Positions 52,193-61,759 of a stretch of 64,000 nt of DNA are shown here, one piece after another. Position numbers and translations under genes: made by a program. The stretch is from Xenophilus arseniciresistens (lineage in GTDB: Bacteria > Pseudomonadota > Gammaproteobacteria > Burkholderiales > Burkholderiaceae_C), in assembly GCF_028023875.1 (NCBI RefSeq), contig NZ_JAQIPB010000002.1, positions 620,001 to 684,000 of the forward strand, in the 5' to 3' direction. Each line of letters opens with the position of its first letter. The first letter of the stretch is position 1. The notes beneath the pieces were generated by a model. That model worked only from the letters and a program-made list of their open reading frames with translations. It did not search any database and was not told the origin of the DNA.

Positions 52193-52516
52193 GACCGGTC
52201 GCCTCGAACGCGCCGCCAGCGCCGGGCAAAATCCCGAGACGCCATGAAAGCCCGCTACCAGCGGGCTTTTGTTTTGGGCTCGAAGGCCTGCCCCGTGTCG
52301 GGGATCACCGGCCCTGCCCCGCCCCGCCGCCGGACAACAGCACTGCCTGGTGTTCGTTCCCCCGGGCCGATTTCAGCCCTCTTCCCGCGCCTGATCTGCT
52401 GCGTCGCAACACAAAAATCCAACCTTTTGTTGGGCGCTGCTGCCCGCGCCCTCCTGCTGGAATGCTCACCAGCTTGGCCACCCGATGCCAGGTGCCGCCA
52501 ACACAGGAGATGCATC
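52193..52516. other. Intergenic region with terminator and SDR promoter
   Basis: 324 bases. After the transporter terminator (52247-52276) I see no gene. The last 15 bases carry ACACAGGAGATGCATCATGG, giving AGGAGA six bases before the SDR start. A promoter for the acyl-CoA cluster should lie here, but no clear -35/-10 is evident. Confidence 0.5.
52247..52276 (+). terminator. Rho-independent terminator after the ABC operon
   Basis: AAAGCCCGCT, loop ACC, AGCGGGCTTT then TGTTTTGG: a 10-bp stem with a short U-rich tail, 54 bases after the permease stop. Confidence 0.85.
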
Positions 52517-53323
52517 ATGGGCGAATTCAATCTGAGCGGTCGCAAGGCCTTGGTGACCGGCGGTGCGCGCGCGATCGGCGCCACCATTGCCCAGGCGCTG
52601 GCGCAGGCCGGTGCCTCGGTCATGATCGGCGACCTGCTGGCCGAAGAGGGCCTGGCCACCGCCCAGGCCCTGCCCCTGAGCGGTGGCGCCAGGTCCGGCT
52701 TCGTGAAGATGGACGTGACCCAGGACGCCGACTGGGCCCACGCCACGCAGGCCACCCTCGCGCAGCTCGGCGGCTTCGACCTGCTGGTCAACAACGCGGG
52801 GATCGAGGTCACTTCGCTGGTGACCGAGGTGGATGCCGACCAGTTGCGCCGCATGTTCGACGTGAACGTGGTTGGCACGCTGCTGGGCATGAAGCACGCC
52901 TTCCGCGCCATGCGCCCGGGCGGCGGCGCCGGCAAGGGCGGCTCGGTGGTGAACATCGCCTCGGTGGCCGCCACCATCGCTTTTCCTGCGATCGCCGGCT
53001 ATTCGGCCAGCAAGTCGGCGGTGGACCGCGCCACCCGCGTGGCAGCGATGGAAGCCGGCAAGCTGGGCTACGGCGTGCGCGTCAACTGCGTCTATCCGGG
53101 GCTGATCGCCAACCCCATGGGCGTGGCTCTCGCCAACGACATCGTCGCACTGGGCCTGGCGCCCGACGTGCCTGCCGCCGTGGCGGGAGTGGTCGGGCAG
53201 ACCCCGCTGGGCCGCCTGGCCGAAATGAACGAAGTGGCCGATGCCGTGGTGTTCCTCAGCTCCGACGCGGCGCGCTTCGTGACCGGCGTCGGCCTCGCGG
53301 TGGACGGCGGCATGGGCATGTGA
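52517..53323 (+). CDS. Short-chain dehydrogenase/reductase
   Basis: 268 aa classical SDR. Cofactor loop TGGARAIG (TGxxxGxG variant), NNAG in LLVNNAGIEV, catalytic Ser in NIASVAATIAF, and the YxxxK pair in YSASKSAVDRA are all intact. The Asp in MIGDLLAEEG near the end of strand 2 suggests NAD preference. First gene of the acyl-CoA-type cluster. Substrate probably a hydroxyacyl-CoA or alcohol; unspecified. Confidence 0.9.
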   Translation: MGEFNLSGRKALVTGGARAIGATIAQALAQAGASVMIGDLLAEEGLATAQALPLSGGARSGFVKMDVTQDADWAHATQATLAQLGGFDLLVNNAGIEVTSLVTEVDADQLRRMFDVNVVGTLLGMKHAFRAMRPGGGAGKGGSVVNIASVAATIAFPAIAGYSASKSAVDRATRVAAMEAGKLGYGVRVNCVYPGLIANPMGVALANDIVALGLAPDVPAAVAGVVGQTPLGRLAEMNEVADAVVFLSSDAARFVTGVGLAVDGGMGM

Positions 53324-53381
53324 GCCCGCGCACCCCACTCTGAGCTCTGAGCCATTTCGATTTCCCAGCAAGGAGACATCC

Positions 53382-54512
53382 ATGAGCCACAACAAACCCG
53401 TCATCGTTTACGGCGCCAGCGGCTACACCGGCCGCCTGGTCTGCGAATACCTGCGCGAGTACGGCATTCCCTTCATCGCGGCCGGCCGCAGCAAGGACAA
53501 GCTCGACGATGCGATGCGGGCCCATGTGCCCGGCATCGAGACCGCCGACTACGAGGTGGTGGAGGTGATCCACAGCACCGAGGCGCTGACGGAGCTGTTC
53601 CGCGGCGCGTCGGTGGTGCTCAACACCGTCGGCCCCTTCGCCAAGTTCGGGCCCGAGGTGGTGCAGGCCTGCCTGGCCGCGGGCTGCCACTACACCGACA
53701 CCACGGGCGAGCAGGACTGGCTGATCACGCTCGACGAGCAGTACGGCGCGAAGTTCGCGGCCAAGGGCCTGCTGCTCTCGCCCGGCCTGGCGCAGATGTA
53801 CACCACCGGCGAGATCGCCGCGCAGCTGTGCCTGGAAACGCCCGGCCTGGACACGCTGGACATCGCCGTCTTCTGGGGCGGCAGCCCCACCATCGCGTCC
53901 ACGCAGACCATCCTCGTGAACGCCGCCACGTCGAAAGCCTTCTACCTGGAGCAGAACCAGTACAAGGAATGGCAGCCCGACGCGGGCCTGTACACCCTGG
54001 CCATCCCGGGCCAACACGAAACGGCGCTGGCCCTGCCCTGGGGCGGCACCTCGCACCCCGTGTGGTTCAGGCGCGACCCGCGCGTGGCCAATGTGAAGGT
54101 GCTGGGTGGCGTGTTCAACAAGCCGCTGATGCTGGGCGTGCCCAAGATCGTGGAAGCCGCGCTCGAGGCCACCAAGGACATGGACCCCGAAGCCCGCTAC
54201 GCGGCCCTGGCCCAGACCGCGGCCGGTGTGATGAACACCATGCCGCCGCGCGAGAACCCGCGCATCAACAAGTCCGTGGATTCGGTGCACGCCCAGGGGC
54301 CGCTGGGCCGCGCGCACTGCGTGATCTACGGCAACTGCAACTACAAGCAGACCGGCCTGCTCAACGCCTATGCCGCCGCCTCGCTGCTGCAGCAGGCGCC
54401 CCGGCGCGTGGGCTTCGCCTCGGGCTGCCAGGCCTTTGGCCACCGCGAGCTGCTGGGCGTGCTGCGCAGCTTCGGCCTGGTGCAGGCGCCGCTCCTTACC
54501 GTACAGAACTGA
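53382..54512 (+). CDS. Saccharopine dehydrogenase-like NAD(P)-binding reductase
   Basis: 376 aa. N-terminal Rossmann VIVYGASGYTGRLVCEYLREYG, then VVLNTVGPFAKFGPEVVQACLAAGCHYTDTTGEQDW, the segment shared by saccharopine dehydrogenase-like and trans-acting enoyl-reductase proteins. The remainder has no motif I can name. Lies 58 bases after the SDR gene and 8 bases before the acyl-CoA ligase start. Probably reduces or oxidises an intermediate of that pathway; not a lysine enzyme by context. Confidence 0.8.
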   Translation: MSHNKPVIVYGASGYTGRLVCEYLREYGIPFIAAGRSKDKLDDAMRAHVPGIETADYEVVEVIHSTEALTELFRGASVVLNTVGPFAKFGPEVVQACLAAGCHYTDTTGEQDWLITLDEQYGAKFAAKGLLLSPGLAQMYTTGEIAAQLCLETPGLDTLDIAVFWGGSPTIASTQTILVNAATSKAFYLEQNQYKEWQPDAGLYTLAIPGQHETALALPWGGTSHPVWFRRDPRVANVKVLGGVFNKPLMLGVPKIVEAALEATKDMDPEARYAALAQTAAGVMNTMPPRENPRINKSVDSVHAQGPLGRAHCVIYGNCNYKQTGLLNAYAAASLLQQAPRRVGFASGCQAFGHRELLGVLRSFGLVQAPLLTVQN

Positions 54513-54520
54513 GCAGCAAC

Positions 54521-56071
54521 ATGCGACTGGTCGACTACCTCGACAAGGGCGCCCAGCTCGGCGCCGGGCGCCCCTGCCTCACGATGGGCGATGCAGACCT
54601 GAGCTACGGCGAGGTGCAGCGCATCAGCCACCGCGTGGGGCGGGCGCTGCAGCGTTCGGGCATCGCGCCGGGCGAGAAGGTGGCAGTGCTGTCGAGCAAC
54701 GATGCCACGGCCTTTGCCTGCGTGTTCGGCATCTCGCGCGCGGCCGGCGTGTGGTGCCCCATCAACCCGCGCAACGAAGCGGCCGAGAACCGCTACGTGC
54801 TCGACGCCTTCGACTGCACCTGCCTGATCTTCCACAGCCACTACGCGGCCATGGTGGAGCAGATGCGCGCCGGCCTGCCCAAGGTGCGCGTCTGGGTCTG
54901 CCTGGACCAGCCTCAGAGCTTCGCGCCATCGCTCGCGCAGTGGCTCGAAGGCGTTCATGAGGCGCCGCTGCATGTGAGGCCCGTGGACGACCTGGCCATG
55001 ATCGCCGGCACCGGCGGCACCACGGGCCAGCCCAAGGGCGTGATGCTCACGGGCACCAACCTCGAAAGCATGTCGGCCCTCACTCTGATGGGCTACCCCT
55101 TCGAGGGCCGGCCCTGCTACCTGGCGCTGGCGCCGCTCACGCACGCGGCGGGCGTGCTGTGCTTCCCGATCATGACGCTGGGCGGGCGCATCGTCGTCAT
55201 GCCCAAGCCGGACCTGACGGAGTTCCTGGCGCTCATCGCGCGCCACCGCGTGACCCACACCTTCCTGCCGCCCACGCTGATCTACATGCTGCTGGCGCAC
55301 GAGCAATTGGCGACCACGAAGCGCGATTCGCTGCAATGCTTCTGGTACGGCGCCGCGCCCATCGCCGCAGCGCGGCTGGAGGAGGCGCTCACGAAGATCG
55401 GCCCCGTGATGGCGCAGCTCTTCGGCCAGACCGAGGCGCCGATGATGATCTCGATGATGGCGCCCAGGGAGCACTTTCGCGCCGACGGCAGCGTCGCGCG
55501 CGAGCGCCTGTCCTCGGCCGGCCGGCCCGGCCCGCTGGTGCAGGTGGCCACCATGGACGGCGATGGCAAGCTGCTGCCCACGGGCGAGACCGGCGAGATC
55601 GTGATCCGCGGCTCGCTCGTGATGGCTGGCTACTACAAGAACCCCGCCGCCACGGCCGAGGCCGGCGCGCATGGCTGGCACCACACGGGCGACATCGGGC
55701 GGCTCGACGCCGACGGTTTTCTCTACATCGTCGACCGCGCCAAGGACATGATCATCACGGGCGGCTTCAACGTCTATTCGGTGGAGGTGGAGCAGGCCCT
55801 GATGCAGCACCCCGACGTGCAGGACGGCGCCGTGATCGGCCTGCCCGACGACAAGTGGGGCGAACGCGTGGTGGCCGTGCTGCAGCCGCATGCGGGCCGC
55901 AGCCTGCAGGCGGAGGAGGTGCAGGCTTTCGTCAAGGCCCGCATCGGCAGCGTGAAGGCGCCCAAGCAGATCGAGGTCTGGCCCGACCTGCCGCGCTCCA
56001 AGGTGGGTAAGGTGATGAAGAAGGACATCCGCGCCGAACTGCTGCGCCGGCTCAAGGAAGCGGCGGAATGA
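54521..56071 (+). CDS. AMP-forming acyl-CoA ligase
   Basis: 516 aa ANL-superfamily enzyme. P-loop GTGGTTGQPKGV, ATP-binding FGQTEAPMM, hinge TGDIGRLDADGFLYIVDRAKDMIITGGFNVYSVEVE, and catalytic Lys in PRSKVGKVMKKD. Activates a carboxylic acid to its CoA thioester through an acyl-adenylate. The ATG at 54521 follows GAGCAGCAAC without a strong ribosome site. Its stop overlaps the thiolase start. Chain type or ring substrate cannot be read from the sequence. Confidence 0.92.
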   Translation: MRLVDYLDKGAQLGAGRPCLTMGDADLSYGEVQRISHRVGRALQRSGIAPGEKVAVLSSNDATAFACVFGISRAAGVWCPINPRNEAAENRYVLDAFDCTCLIFHSHYAAMVEQMRAGLPKVRVWVCLDQPQSFAPSLAQWLEGVHEAPLHVRPVDDLAMIAGTGGTTGQPKGVMLTGTNLESMSALTLMGYPFEGRPCYLALAPLTHAAGVLCFPIMTLGGRIVVMPKPDLTEFLALIARHRVTHTFLPPTLIYMLLAHEQLATTKRDSLQCFWYGAAPIAAARLEEALTKIGPVMAQLFGQTEAPMMISMMAPREHFRADGSVARERLSSAGRPGPLVQVATMDGDGKLLPTGETGEIVIRGSLVMAGYYKNPAATAEAGAHGWHHTGDIGRLDADGFLYIVDRAKDMIITGGFNVYSVEVEQALMQHPDVQDGAVIGLPDDKWGERVVAVLQPHAGRSLQAEEVQAFVKARIGSVKAPKQIEVWPDLPRSKVGKVMKKDIRAELLRRLKEAAE

Positions 56072-57270
56072 GCAGCAGCACGGCGCGCGTGTGCGTGGCC
56101 GGCGTGGGCATGATCGCCTTCGGCAAGCCCGGCGCCAGCGCGCCCTACCCCCAGATGGGCGCGCAGGCCGTGCGCGAGGCCCTGGCCGATGCCGGCCTGG
56201 ACTACGCCCGGCTGCAGCAGGCCTACGCCGGCTATGTGTACGCCGACTCCACGGCCGGCCAGCGCGTGCTCTACGAAGTGGGCATGACGGGCATCCCGGT
56301 CTTCAACGTCAACAACAACTGCGCCACGGGTTCCAGCGCGCTGTTCCTGGCGCGCCAGGCCATCGAATGCGGCGCCGCCGACTGCGTGCTGGCGCTGGGT
56401 TTTGAACAGATGAATCCGGGTGCGCTGGGCACCGTTTTCGACGACCGGCCCAGCCCCTTCGAGGCCTTCGACCGCGAGGTCAGCGATCTCGTGGGCATGG
56501 CGGATCTGCCGCTGGCGCTGCGCTACTTCGGCGGCGCGGGCCTGGCGCACATGAACCGGTACGGCACGCCCTTGCAGAGTTTTGCCAGCATCCGCGCCAA
56601 GGCCAGCCGCCATGCGGCGCGCAACCCGCTGGCGCTGCTGCGCCAGGAACTCAGTGTTCAGGATGTGATGGACGCCCCCATGCTCTGGCCCGGCGTGATG
56701 ACGCGGCTGATGGCCTGCCCACCCACCTGCGGCGCGGCGGCGGCGGTGCTGGTGTCTGAAGGTTTTGCCAAACGCCACGGCCTGCGCGCCGATGTGCAGA
56801 TCGCGGCCCAGGCCATGAGCACCGACACGCCCGACAGCCTGGGCAGCCACGACATGATGCGCGTGGTGGGCTATGGCATGACGCAGGCCGCCGCGCGGCA
56901 GGTCTACGAACAGGCCGGCATCGGGCCCCAGGACCTGGACGTGGTCGAGCTGCACGACTGCTTCGCCCACAACGAACTGATCAGCTACGAGGCGCTGGGC
57001 CTGTGCCCCGAAGGCGGCGCCGCGGCCTTCATCGACGCCGGCGACAACACCTACGGCGGCCGCGTGGTGACCAACCCCTCGGGCGGCCTGCTCTCCAAAG
57101 GGCACCCGCTGGGCGCCACCGGGCTGGCGCAGTGCTTTGAACTCACGCAGCAGCTGCGCGGCCAGGCGCAGGCGCGGCAGGTCGAGGGCGCGCGCATCGC
57201 GCTGCAGCACAACCTGGGCCTGGGCGGCGCCTGCGTGCTCACGCTGTATCAGGCGCATCGGGCACACTGA
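56068..57270 (+). CDS. SCP2-type thiolase / lipid-transfer protein
   Basis: 400 aa. Nucleophilic Cys in FNVNNNCATGSSALF, HDCFAHNELISYEALGL, and GHPLGATGLAQCFEL supply the thiolase catalytic set of the SCP2/SCPx subfamily. These enzymes thiolytically cleave branched or steroid-like 3-ketoacyl-CoAs; some members are degenerate, but the catalytic residues are present here. The ATG overlaps the ligase TGA by four bases, so the two are coupled. Confidence 0.9.
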   Translation: MSSSTARVCVAGVGMIAFGKPGASAPYPQMGAQAVREALADAGLDYARLQQAYAGYVYADSTAGQRVLYEVGMTGIPVFNVNNNCATGSSALFLARQAIECGAADCVLALGFEQMNPGALGTVFDDRPSPFEAFDREVSDLVGMADLPLALRYFGGAGLAHMNRYGTPLQSFASIRAKASRHAARNPLALLRQELSVQDVMDAPMLWPGVMTRLMACPPTCGAAAAVLVSEGFAKRHGLRADVQIAAQAMSTDTPDSLGSHDMMRVVGYGMTQAAARQVYEQAGIGPQDLDVVELHDCFAHNELISYEALGLCPEGGAAAFIDAGDNTYGGRVVTNPSGGLLSKGHPLGATGLAQCFELTQQLRGQAQARQVEGARIALQHNLGLGGACVLTLYQAHRAH

Positions 57271-57295
57271 GGCCCCCCGCATCCAGGAAACGTCC

Positions 57296-60079
57296 ATGCC
57301 CGGCTCCCCGCCGCCCAGCACGGCGGCCTTGCTGATCGAATCCAAGCTGGTGCCGCCCCAGCTGGAGGCCCGCCTGCTGGCGCGGCCGCGGCTGTCCACC
57401 TTGCTGCAGGCCGGGCTCACGCGGCGGCTGGTCAGCCTCACGGCGCCGGCCGGCTATGGCAAGACCACGGCGCTGGCCCAGCTGGTGGCCCAGCTCGAGC
57501 CCCTGGGCGCGCCCAGCGCCTGGCTCAGCCTGGACGCCGAAGACAACGACCCGCTGCACTTCATGCGCTACCTGGCCGCAGCGCTGCAACGCGCCGACGC
57601 CAGCCTGGGCCGCGCCGCGCTGGCGCAGATGGACAGCGGCACGATGGTCTCGCTCGATGCCGTGGTCGCCTCGCTGCTGCACGAGCTGATCGGCCATCCG
57701 CGGCGCCTGCTGGTGGTGCTGGACGACTTCCATCTGGTGCAGGCCGACGACGTGCACCGCAAGCTCGAATGGCTGATGAGCCACCTGCCGGCGCACATCG
57801 GTTTCGTGATCGCGAGCCGCAGGCAACTGCCCTTTGCGCTGGCCCAGATGCGCCTGCGCGGCGAACTGCTGGAGCTGGACACCGCGCACTTCAGCCTGGG
57901 CCTGGACGAGACCGCCGATTTCGTCGACCGCGTGAGCGGCTCGGTGCTCGACCGCGCGCAGCTGCAGACGCTGCACGAGCGCACCGAAGGCTGGATCGCC
58001 GGCTTGCAGCTGGCCTCTCTGGCGCTGCGCGAAAGCCACGACAAGGGCGCCTTCCTGGCCGCCTTCTCGGGCACCGACCGCGACATCACCGACTACCTGG
58101 GTGAGCAGGTGCTCAGCAGCCTGCGCCCCGAACTGCGCGAATTCCTGCTCGACACCGCGCCGCTGAACCGCTTCTGCGCCGAGCTGTGCGACGAGGTGCT
58201 GGAGCGCAACGACAGCCGCGCCATGCTGGCCGAGGTGCAGGCGCGCCAGCTCTTCCTCTCGGAGCTGGACCGCTCGCGCACCTGGTTCCGCTACCACCAC
58301 CTGTTTGCCGACTACCTGCGCGAGCGCGGCCGCGAGCGGGCCGCCGCGCACCTGCAGCGCATCTGCCTGCGCGCCAGCGCCTGGTTCGACCGCCGCCGCC
58401 TGCCGCACGAAGCCGTGCGCTATGCCTTCGAGGCGCAGGACCTGGAGCGCGCCGCCGACCTGGTGGCCGCCTTCTCGGCCGAGCTGGTGCAGTACCGCGG
58501 CGAGCATGCGACCTTGCTGGCCTGGCTGGCCCGCCTGCCGCAGGCGCTGGTGCAGGCCCGGCCGCACATCCGAACCGGGCATGCCTGGTCGCTGGTGCTC
58601 ACGCGCCGCCATGCCGAAGCCGATGCCGAGCTGCGCGCGCTCGAAAGCCTGGGCGCCGATGCGCAGGACGACGACGGCGCCGTGCGCTGCGTGGTCGAGA
58701 TGATCCGCTGCGTGTACTACGCGCTGTCCGACCAGCCGCTGCGCGCCAAGGCGGCCGGCGAAGCCTGGCTGCACCACTGGCCGCAGGCCGAGGCCTTTCG
58801 CACCGGCGTGGTGGCCAACGTGGTGGCGGCCGGCTGCTGCGCCACCGATGAATTTGAAGCGGGCATGCGGGCCCTGGCCATCGCACGCCGGGCCTTCGAG
58901 GAATGCGGCGCGCACTACGGCCTGGCCTGGGCCAGTGCGCTGGCCACCTTGATCGCGATGCGCAGGGGCGATTTCGTGCAGGCGCTGGAGCATGCGCGCC
59001 AGGGCATGGCCACCGTGGAGGCCAGCCTGGGCGTGGCCTCCTATGCGGGCTCCATGCTCACGCTGCTGGCGGCCGAGGTCTGCTACGAACTCAACGAGCT
59101 GGGCCAGGCCCGGCATTACCTGGACCTGGGCCTGCCCTTCATCGACGAGCATGGCCTGGTCGAGATGAGCACGGCCGGCTACCTGACGCGCGCGCGCCTG
59201 CTGCGGCTGGCCGGCGACACCGCCGGCGCCGACGCCTGCCTGCTCGAAGGCGAATCGCTGGGCCACCGGCTGCGGCTGCCGCGCCTGGCGCGCATCCTCG
59301 CGGCCGAGCGCTGCGCGCTGCGGCTGGCCATCGGCGCGGGCACCGACGCGCAGCGGCTCGCACGCTCCTACGGCTTCATGGAAGGCGAAGCGTCGGGCCT
59401 GGGCCCCGCACCGCGCCGCGCCGACGACCCCGAGCCGCCGGCCGAGGGCAGCGTGGACCTGCTGCGGCTTCGCCTTCGGCTGGCCCGCGCGCAGGGCGCC
59501 CAGGGCACCGACGGGCTGGCCCCGCTGCTGGCCGATGCCGTGCGCCGCGCGCAGCGCCAGGGCCACCAGGCCCAGCTCGCCCGGCTGCTGGCCCTGCGCG
59601 CGCTGCACCAGCACCGGGGCCTGGACCGCGCGCAGGCCCTGCGCACGTTGCAGGAGGCCCTGGCGCTGGGCGCACGCGGCGGCCTGCTGCGCAGCCTGGT
59701 CGATCTGGACCCGCAGCTCATGGACCTGGTCGATGCGCTGATCGCCGCCCGACCTGCGCGCGCGGGCGGCCCGTCAGACACGCAGCCGGTGCCCCTGGCC
59801 TACCTGCAGCAGTTGCTGCAGGCGGCCGGCCGGGCGGCAACAGCCGCCGTGCCCGCAGCCCACCCGAAGGCCGACAGCGCGCCTGCCGTGGAGCTGACCG
59901 AGCGCGAGCTGAAGGTGCTGCGCCTGCTGCAGGCCGGGCTGGGCAACCGCGAAGTGGCGCAGAGCCTGTTCCTCTCCGAAGCGACGGTCAAATGGCACCT
60001 GCACAACATCTTCGCCAAGCTCGGCGTCAAGAACCGCACGGGTGCGCTGGCGCGCGCGCAGCAGATCTCGCTGCTGTAA
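57296..60079 (+). CDS. MalT-like LuxR-family STAND regulator
   Basis: 927 aa. Walker A APAGYGKTT (about 51-59) and Walker B LLVVLDDFHLV form the N-terminal NTPase. Winged-helix and TPR-like helical repeats follow, then the C-terminal LuxR HTH (ELTERELKVLRLLQAGLGNREVAQSLFLSEATVKWHLHNIFAKLGVKNR). Same architecture as MalT and the alkane regulator AlkS. It lies 25 bases after the thiolase gene and likely activates this cluster on binding an inducer. There is no HTH defect or truncation. Confidence 0.92.
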   Translation: MPGSPPPSTAALLIESKLVPPQLEARLLARPRLSTLLQAGLTRRLVSLTAPAGYGKTTALAQLVAQLEPLGAPSAWLSLDAEDNDPLHFMRYLAAALQRADASLGRAALAQMDSGTMVSLDAVVASLLHELIGHPRRLLVVLDDFHLVQADDVHRKLEWLMSHLPAHIGFVIASRRQLPFALAQMRLRGELLELDTAHFSLGLDETADFVDRVSGSVLDRAQLQTLHERTEGWIAGLQLASLALRESHDKGAFLAAFSGTDRDITDYLGEQVLSSLRPELREFLLDTAPLNRFCAELCDEVLERNDSRAMLAEVQARQLFLSELDRSRTWFRYHHLFADYLRERGRERAAAHLQRICLRASAWFDRRRLPHEAVRYAFEAQDLERAADLVAAFSAELVQYRGEHATLLAWLARLPQALVQARPHIRTGHAWSLVLTRRHAEADAELRALESLGADAQDDDGAVRCVVEMIRCVYYALSDQPLRAKAAGEAWLHHWPQAEAFRTGVVANVVAAGCCATDEFEAGMRALAIARRAFEECGAHYGLAWASALATLIAMRRGDFVQALEHARQGMATVEASLGVASYAGSMLTLLAAEVCYELNELGQARHYLDLGLPFIDEHGLVEMSTAGYLTRARLLRLAGDTAGADACLLEGESLGHRLRLPRLARILAAERCALRLAIGAGTDAQRLARSYGFMEGEASGLGPAPRRADDPEPPAEGSVDLLRLRLRLARAQGAQGTDGLAPLLADAVRRAQRQGHQAQLARLLALRALHQHRGLDRAQALRTLQEALALGARGGLLRSLVDLDPQLMDLVDALIAARPARAGGPSDTQPVPLAYLQQLLQAAGRAATAAVPAAHPKADSAPAVELTERELKVLRLLQAGLGNREVAQSLFLSEATVKWHLHNIFAKLGVKNRTGALARAQQISLL

Positions 60080-60096
60080 GAACGTGTTCACGGTCT

Positions 60097-60115
60097 AAGG
60101 CGCGCCTTCTTTTTT
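60097..60115 (+). terminator. Weak terminator after the LuxR gene
   Basis: AAGG-CGCG-CCTT followed by CTTTTTT. The stem is only four pairs but the U-tract is good; position is 17 bases beyond the stop. Confidence 0.4.
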
Positions 60116-60182
60116 CGTGAGCAGCGAAGGCATGGCCTGAGCCTCGCGCAGGAATCGCGCGGCTTGCTAAGCTGCGCGGCGC

Positions 60183-61220
60183 ATGCACCGTTTCGTTTTT
60201 CTCTTTCTTGCCATGCCGCGGCGCCTGGCCTGCGGCCTTCTTGTTGCGTTGGGTCTGCTGAGCGCGCCGCTTGCGCAGGCCAACGACGCGCTCTGCACCC
60301 GCACCGCCATCCAGGCTGCACCCGACGCAGCACAGCGCATGGCCCGGCTCGCGCTGGTTGAACATGCGGCCTGGGGCGGCTCGCAGCTCGATGCGCAGGG
60401 CCGGCTCATCGAAGCCGGCGCGGTCGAGGCTGGCATGCAGCCGGGCCCTTCGCGCAACCCCGCGCCCTGGCAGCGCGTGATGGACTACTGGAGCGCGGTG
60501 CCGCCGGACAGCGACTCACCGCTGCCGGCGCAGATCCACTTCGGCGCGCTGCGCCCGGCCGACCGGCAACTGCTTGAACAAGCCTTGAATCAGGCCAGCG
60601 ATGCGCGGCTCATGGGCCTTGGCGTGGGGCCCGACCAGGGGCTGGCCGCGCATGAGGTGGCCGCCGCGCGCGTGGCGCTGGCGCGCGTGGCCGTGATCGA
60701 CACGCCCTGGTCCGCGGCCTTCATCAGCTGGCTCGCGCGCGAAGCGGGTGAGGCGCCCACGCGCTTTGCCTTCTCTCAAGCCCATGCCGACTATGCCGCC
60801 GCCGCCTGGGCCGCCAGCGAAGCCGAGCGCCAGGGCCAGCCCAGCAGCTACGGCCTGCGCGCCTGCGACCTGATGCAGACGCCGCCGCGCGTGGGCGACC
60901 TGGTGTGCAGCGCGCGCGGGCGCAGCAGCGCGGCCCTGGCCGACCATGAAGCGCTGGGCGAGGCACTGGCGCAGCGGCTGGCCAATGGCCGCCCCTTGCC
61001 CATGCATTGCGATGTGGTCACGCAGGTGGATGCAAGCGGCTTCGACACCGTGGGCGGCAACCTGCTGGACACCGTGATGCGCCGGCGCCTGGATTTCGCC
61101 GCCGGCGCCCGACTGCTGGACCGCAGCTACCTGAGCGATGGCTGTGACGGCGCCAGCGCCAACTGCCCCGACCGCCACCTGAGCCGCCAGCCCTGGTCGC
61201 TGCTACTGCAGTGGCGCTGA
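60183..61220 (+). CDS. DUF2272 domain exported protein
   Basis: 345 aa with a signal peptide (about 1-34, ending PLAQAND). DUF2272 motifs are DTPWSAAFISWLAREAGE, SQAHADYAAAAW, PPRVGDLVCSARG and HCDVVTQVDASGFDTVGGNLLDTVMRRRL. The Cys and His arrangement resembles the NlpC/P60-CHAP type fold, so a peptidoglycan or amide hydrolase activity is possible, but that is inference. A second in-frame ATG at 60213 would shorten the leader. A true NlpC/P60 gene follows nearby. Confidence 0.78.
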   Translation: MHRFVFLFLAMPRRLACGLLVALGLLSAPLAQANDALCTRTAIQAAPDAAQRMARLALVEHAAWGGSQLDAQGRLIEAGAVEAGMQPGPSRNPAPWQRVMDYWSAVPPDSDSPLPAQIHFGALRPADRQLLEQALNQASDARLMGLGVGPDQGLAAHEVAAARVALARVAVIDTPWSAAFISWLAREAGEAPTRFAFSQAHADYAAAAWAASEAERQGQPSSYGLRACDLMQTPPRVGDLVCSARGRSSAALADHEALGEALAQRLANGRPLPMHCDVVTQVDASGFDTVGGNLLDTVMRRRLDFAAGARLLDRSYLSDGCDGASANCPDRHLSRQPWSLLLQWR

Positions 61221-61231
61221 CACTTTTTTTG

Positions 61232-61750
61232 ATGAGCAACGACACCGATCCCATGAGCACCGCCCTCACCGAAGACCAATGCGCGCGCCATCTGCGCCGT
61301 GCCGACACCGTGGCCCGCCGCGCCATGGACATGGGCCGCCACCCTTTCGGCGCGCTGCTGCTGGCGCCCGACGGCGAAACCGTGCTGGCCGAACAGGGCA
61401 ACATCGACACCGTGAACCACGCAGAGTCGACGCTGGCGCGCCATGCCGCCGCCAACTACCCCGGCGCCTACCTCGCGCAATGCACGCTGGTCACCACCTT
61501 CGAGCCCTGCGCCATGTGCGCGGGCACCGTCTACTGGGCGGGCATCGGCCGCGTGCTCTACGGCGCCGAAGAGACCGAGCTGCTGGCGCTGACCGGCAGC
61601 CACCCCGAGAACCCCACGCTGAGCCTGCCCTGCCGCGAGGTCTTTGCGCGCGGGCAGCGTGCGGTGGAGGTGATCGGTCCGGTGGCTGCCGTGGCGCCGG
61701 AGATGCTGGCCACGCACCGCGGGTTCTGGGAATCACGCGGCGCGGGCTGA
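61232..61750 (+). CDS. Nucleoside/cytidine-type deaminase
   Basis: 172 aa zinc deaminase. The HAE motif is in TVNHAESTLARHAA and PCxxC in TFEPCAMCAGTVYWAGIGRVLYG, so the zinc site is complete. Closest in pattern to guanine/cytosine/tRNA-adenosine deaminase relatives; HPFGALLLAP is typical of guanine-deaminase-like members. The start is uncertain: ATGs at 61232 and 61253 both lack a ribosome-binding site. Confidence 0.85.
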   Translation: MSNDTDPMSTALTEDQCARHLRRADTVARRAMDMGRHPFGALLLAPDGETVLAEQGNIDTVNHAESTLARHAAANYPGAYLAQCTLVTTFEPCAMCAGTVYWAGIGRVLYGAEETELLALTGSHPENPTLSLPCREVFARGQRAVEVIGPVAAVAPEMLATHRGFWESRGAG

Positions 61751-61759
61751 ATAGAAGGC

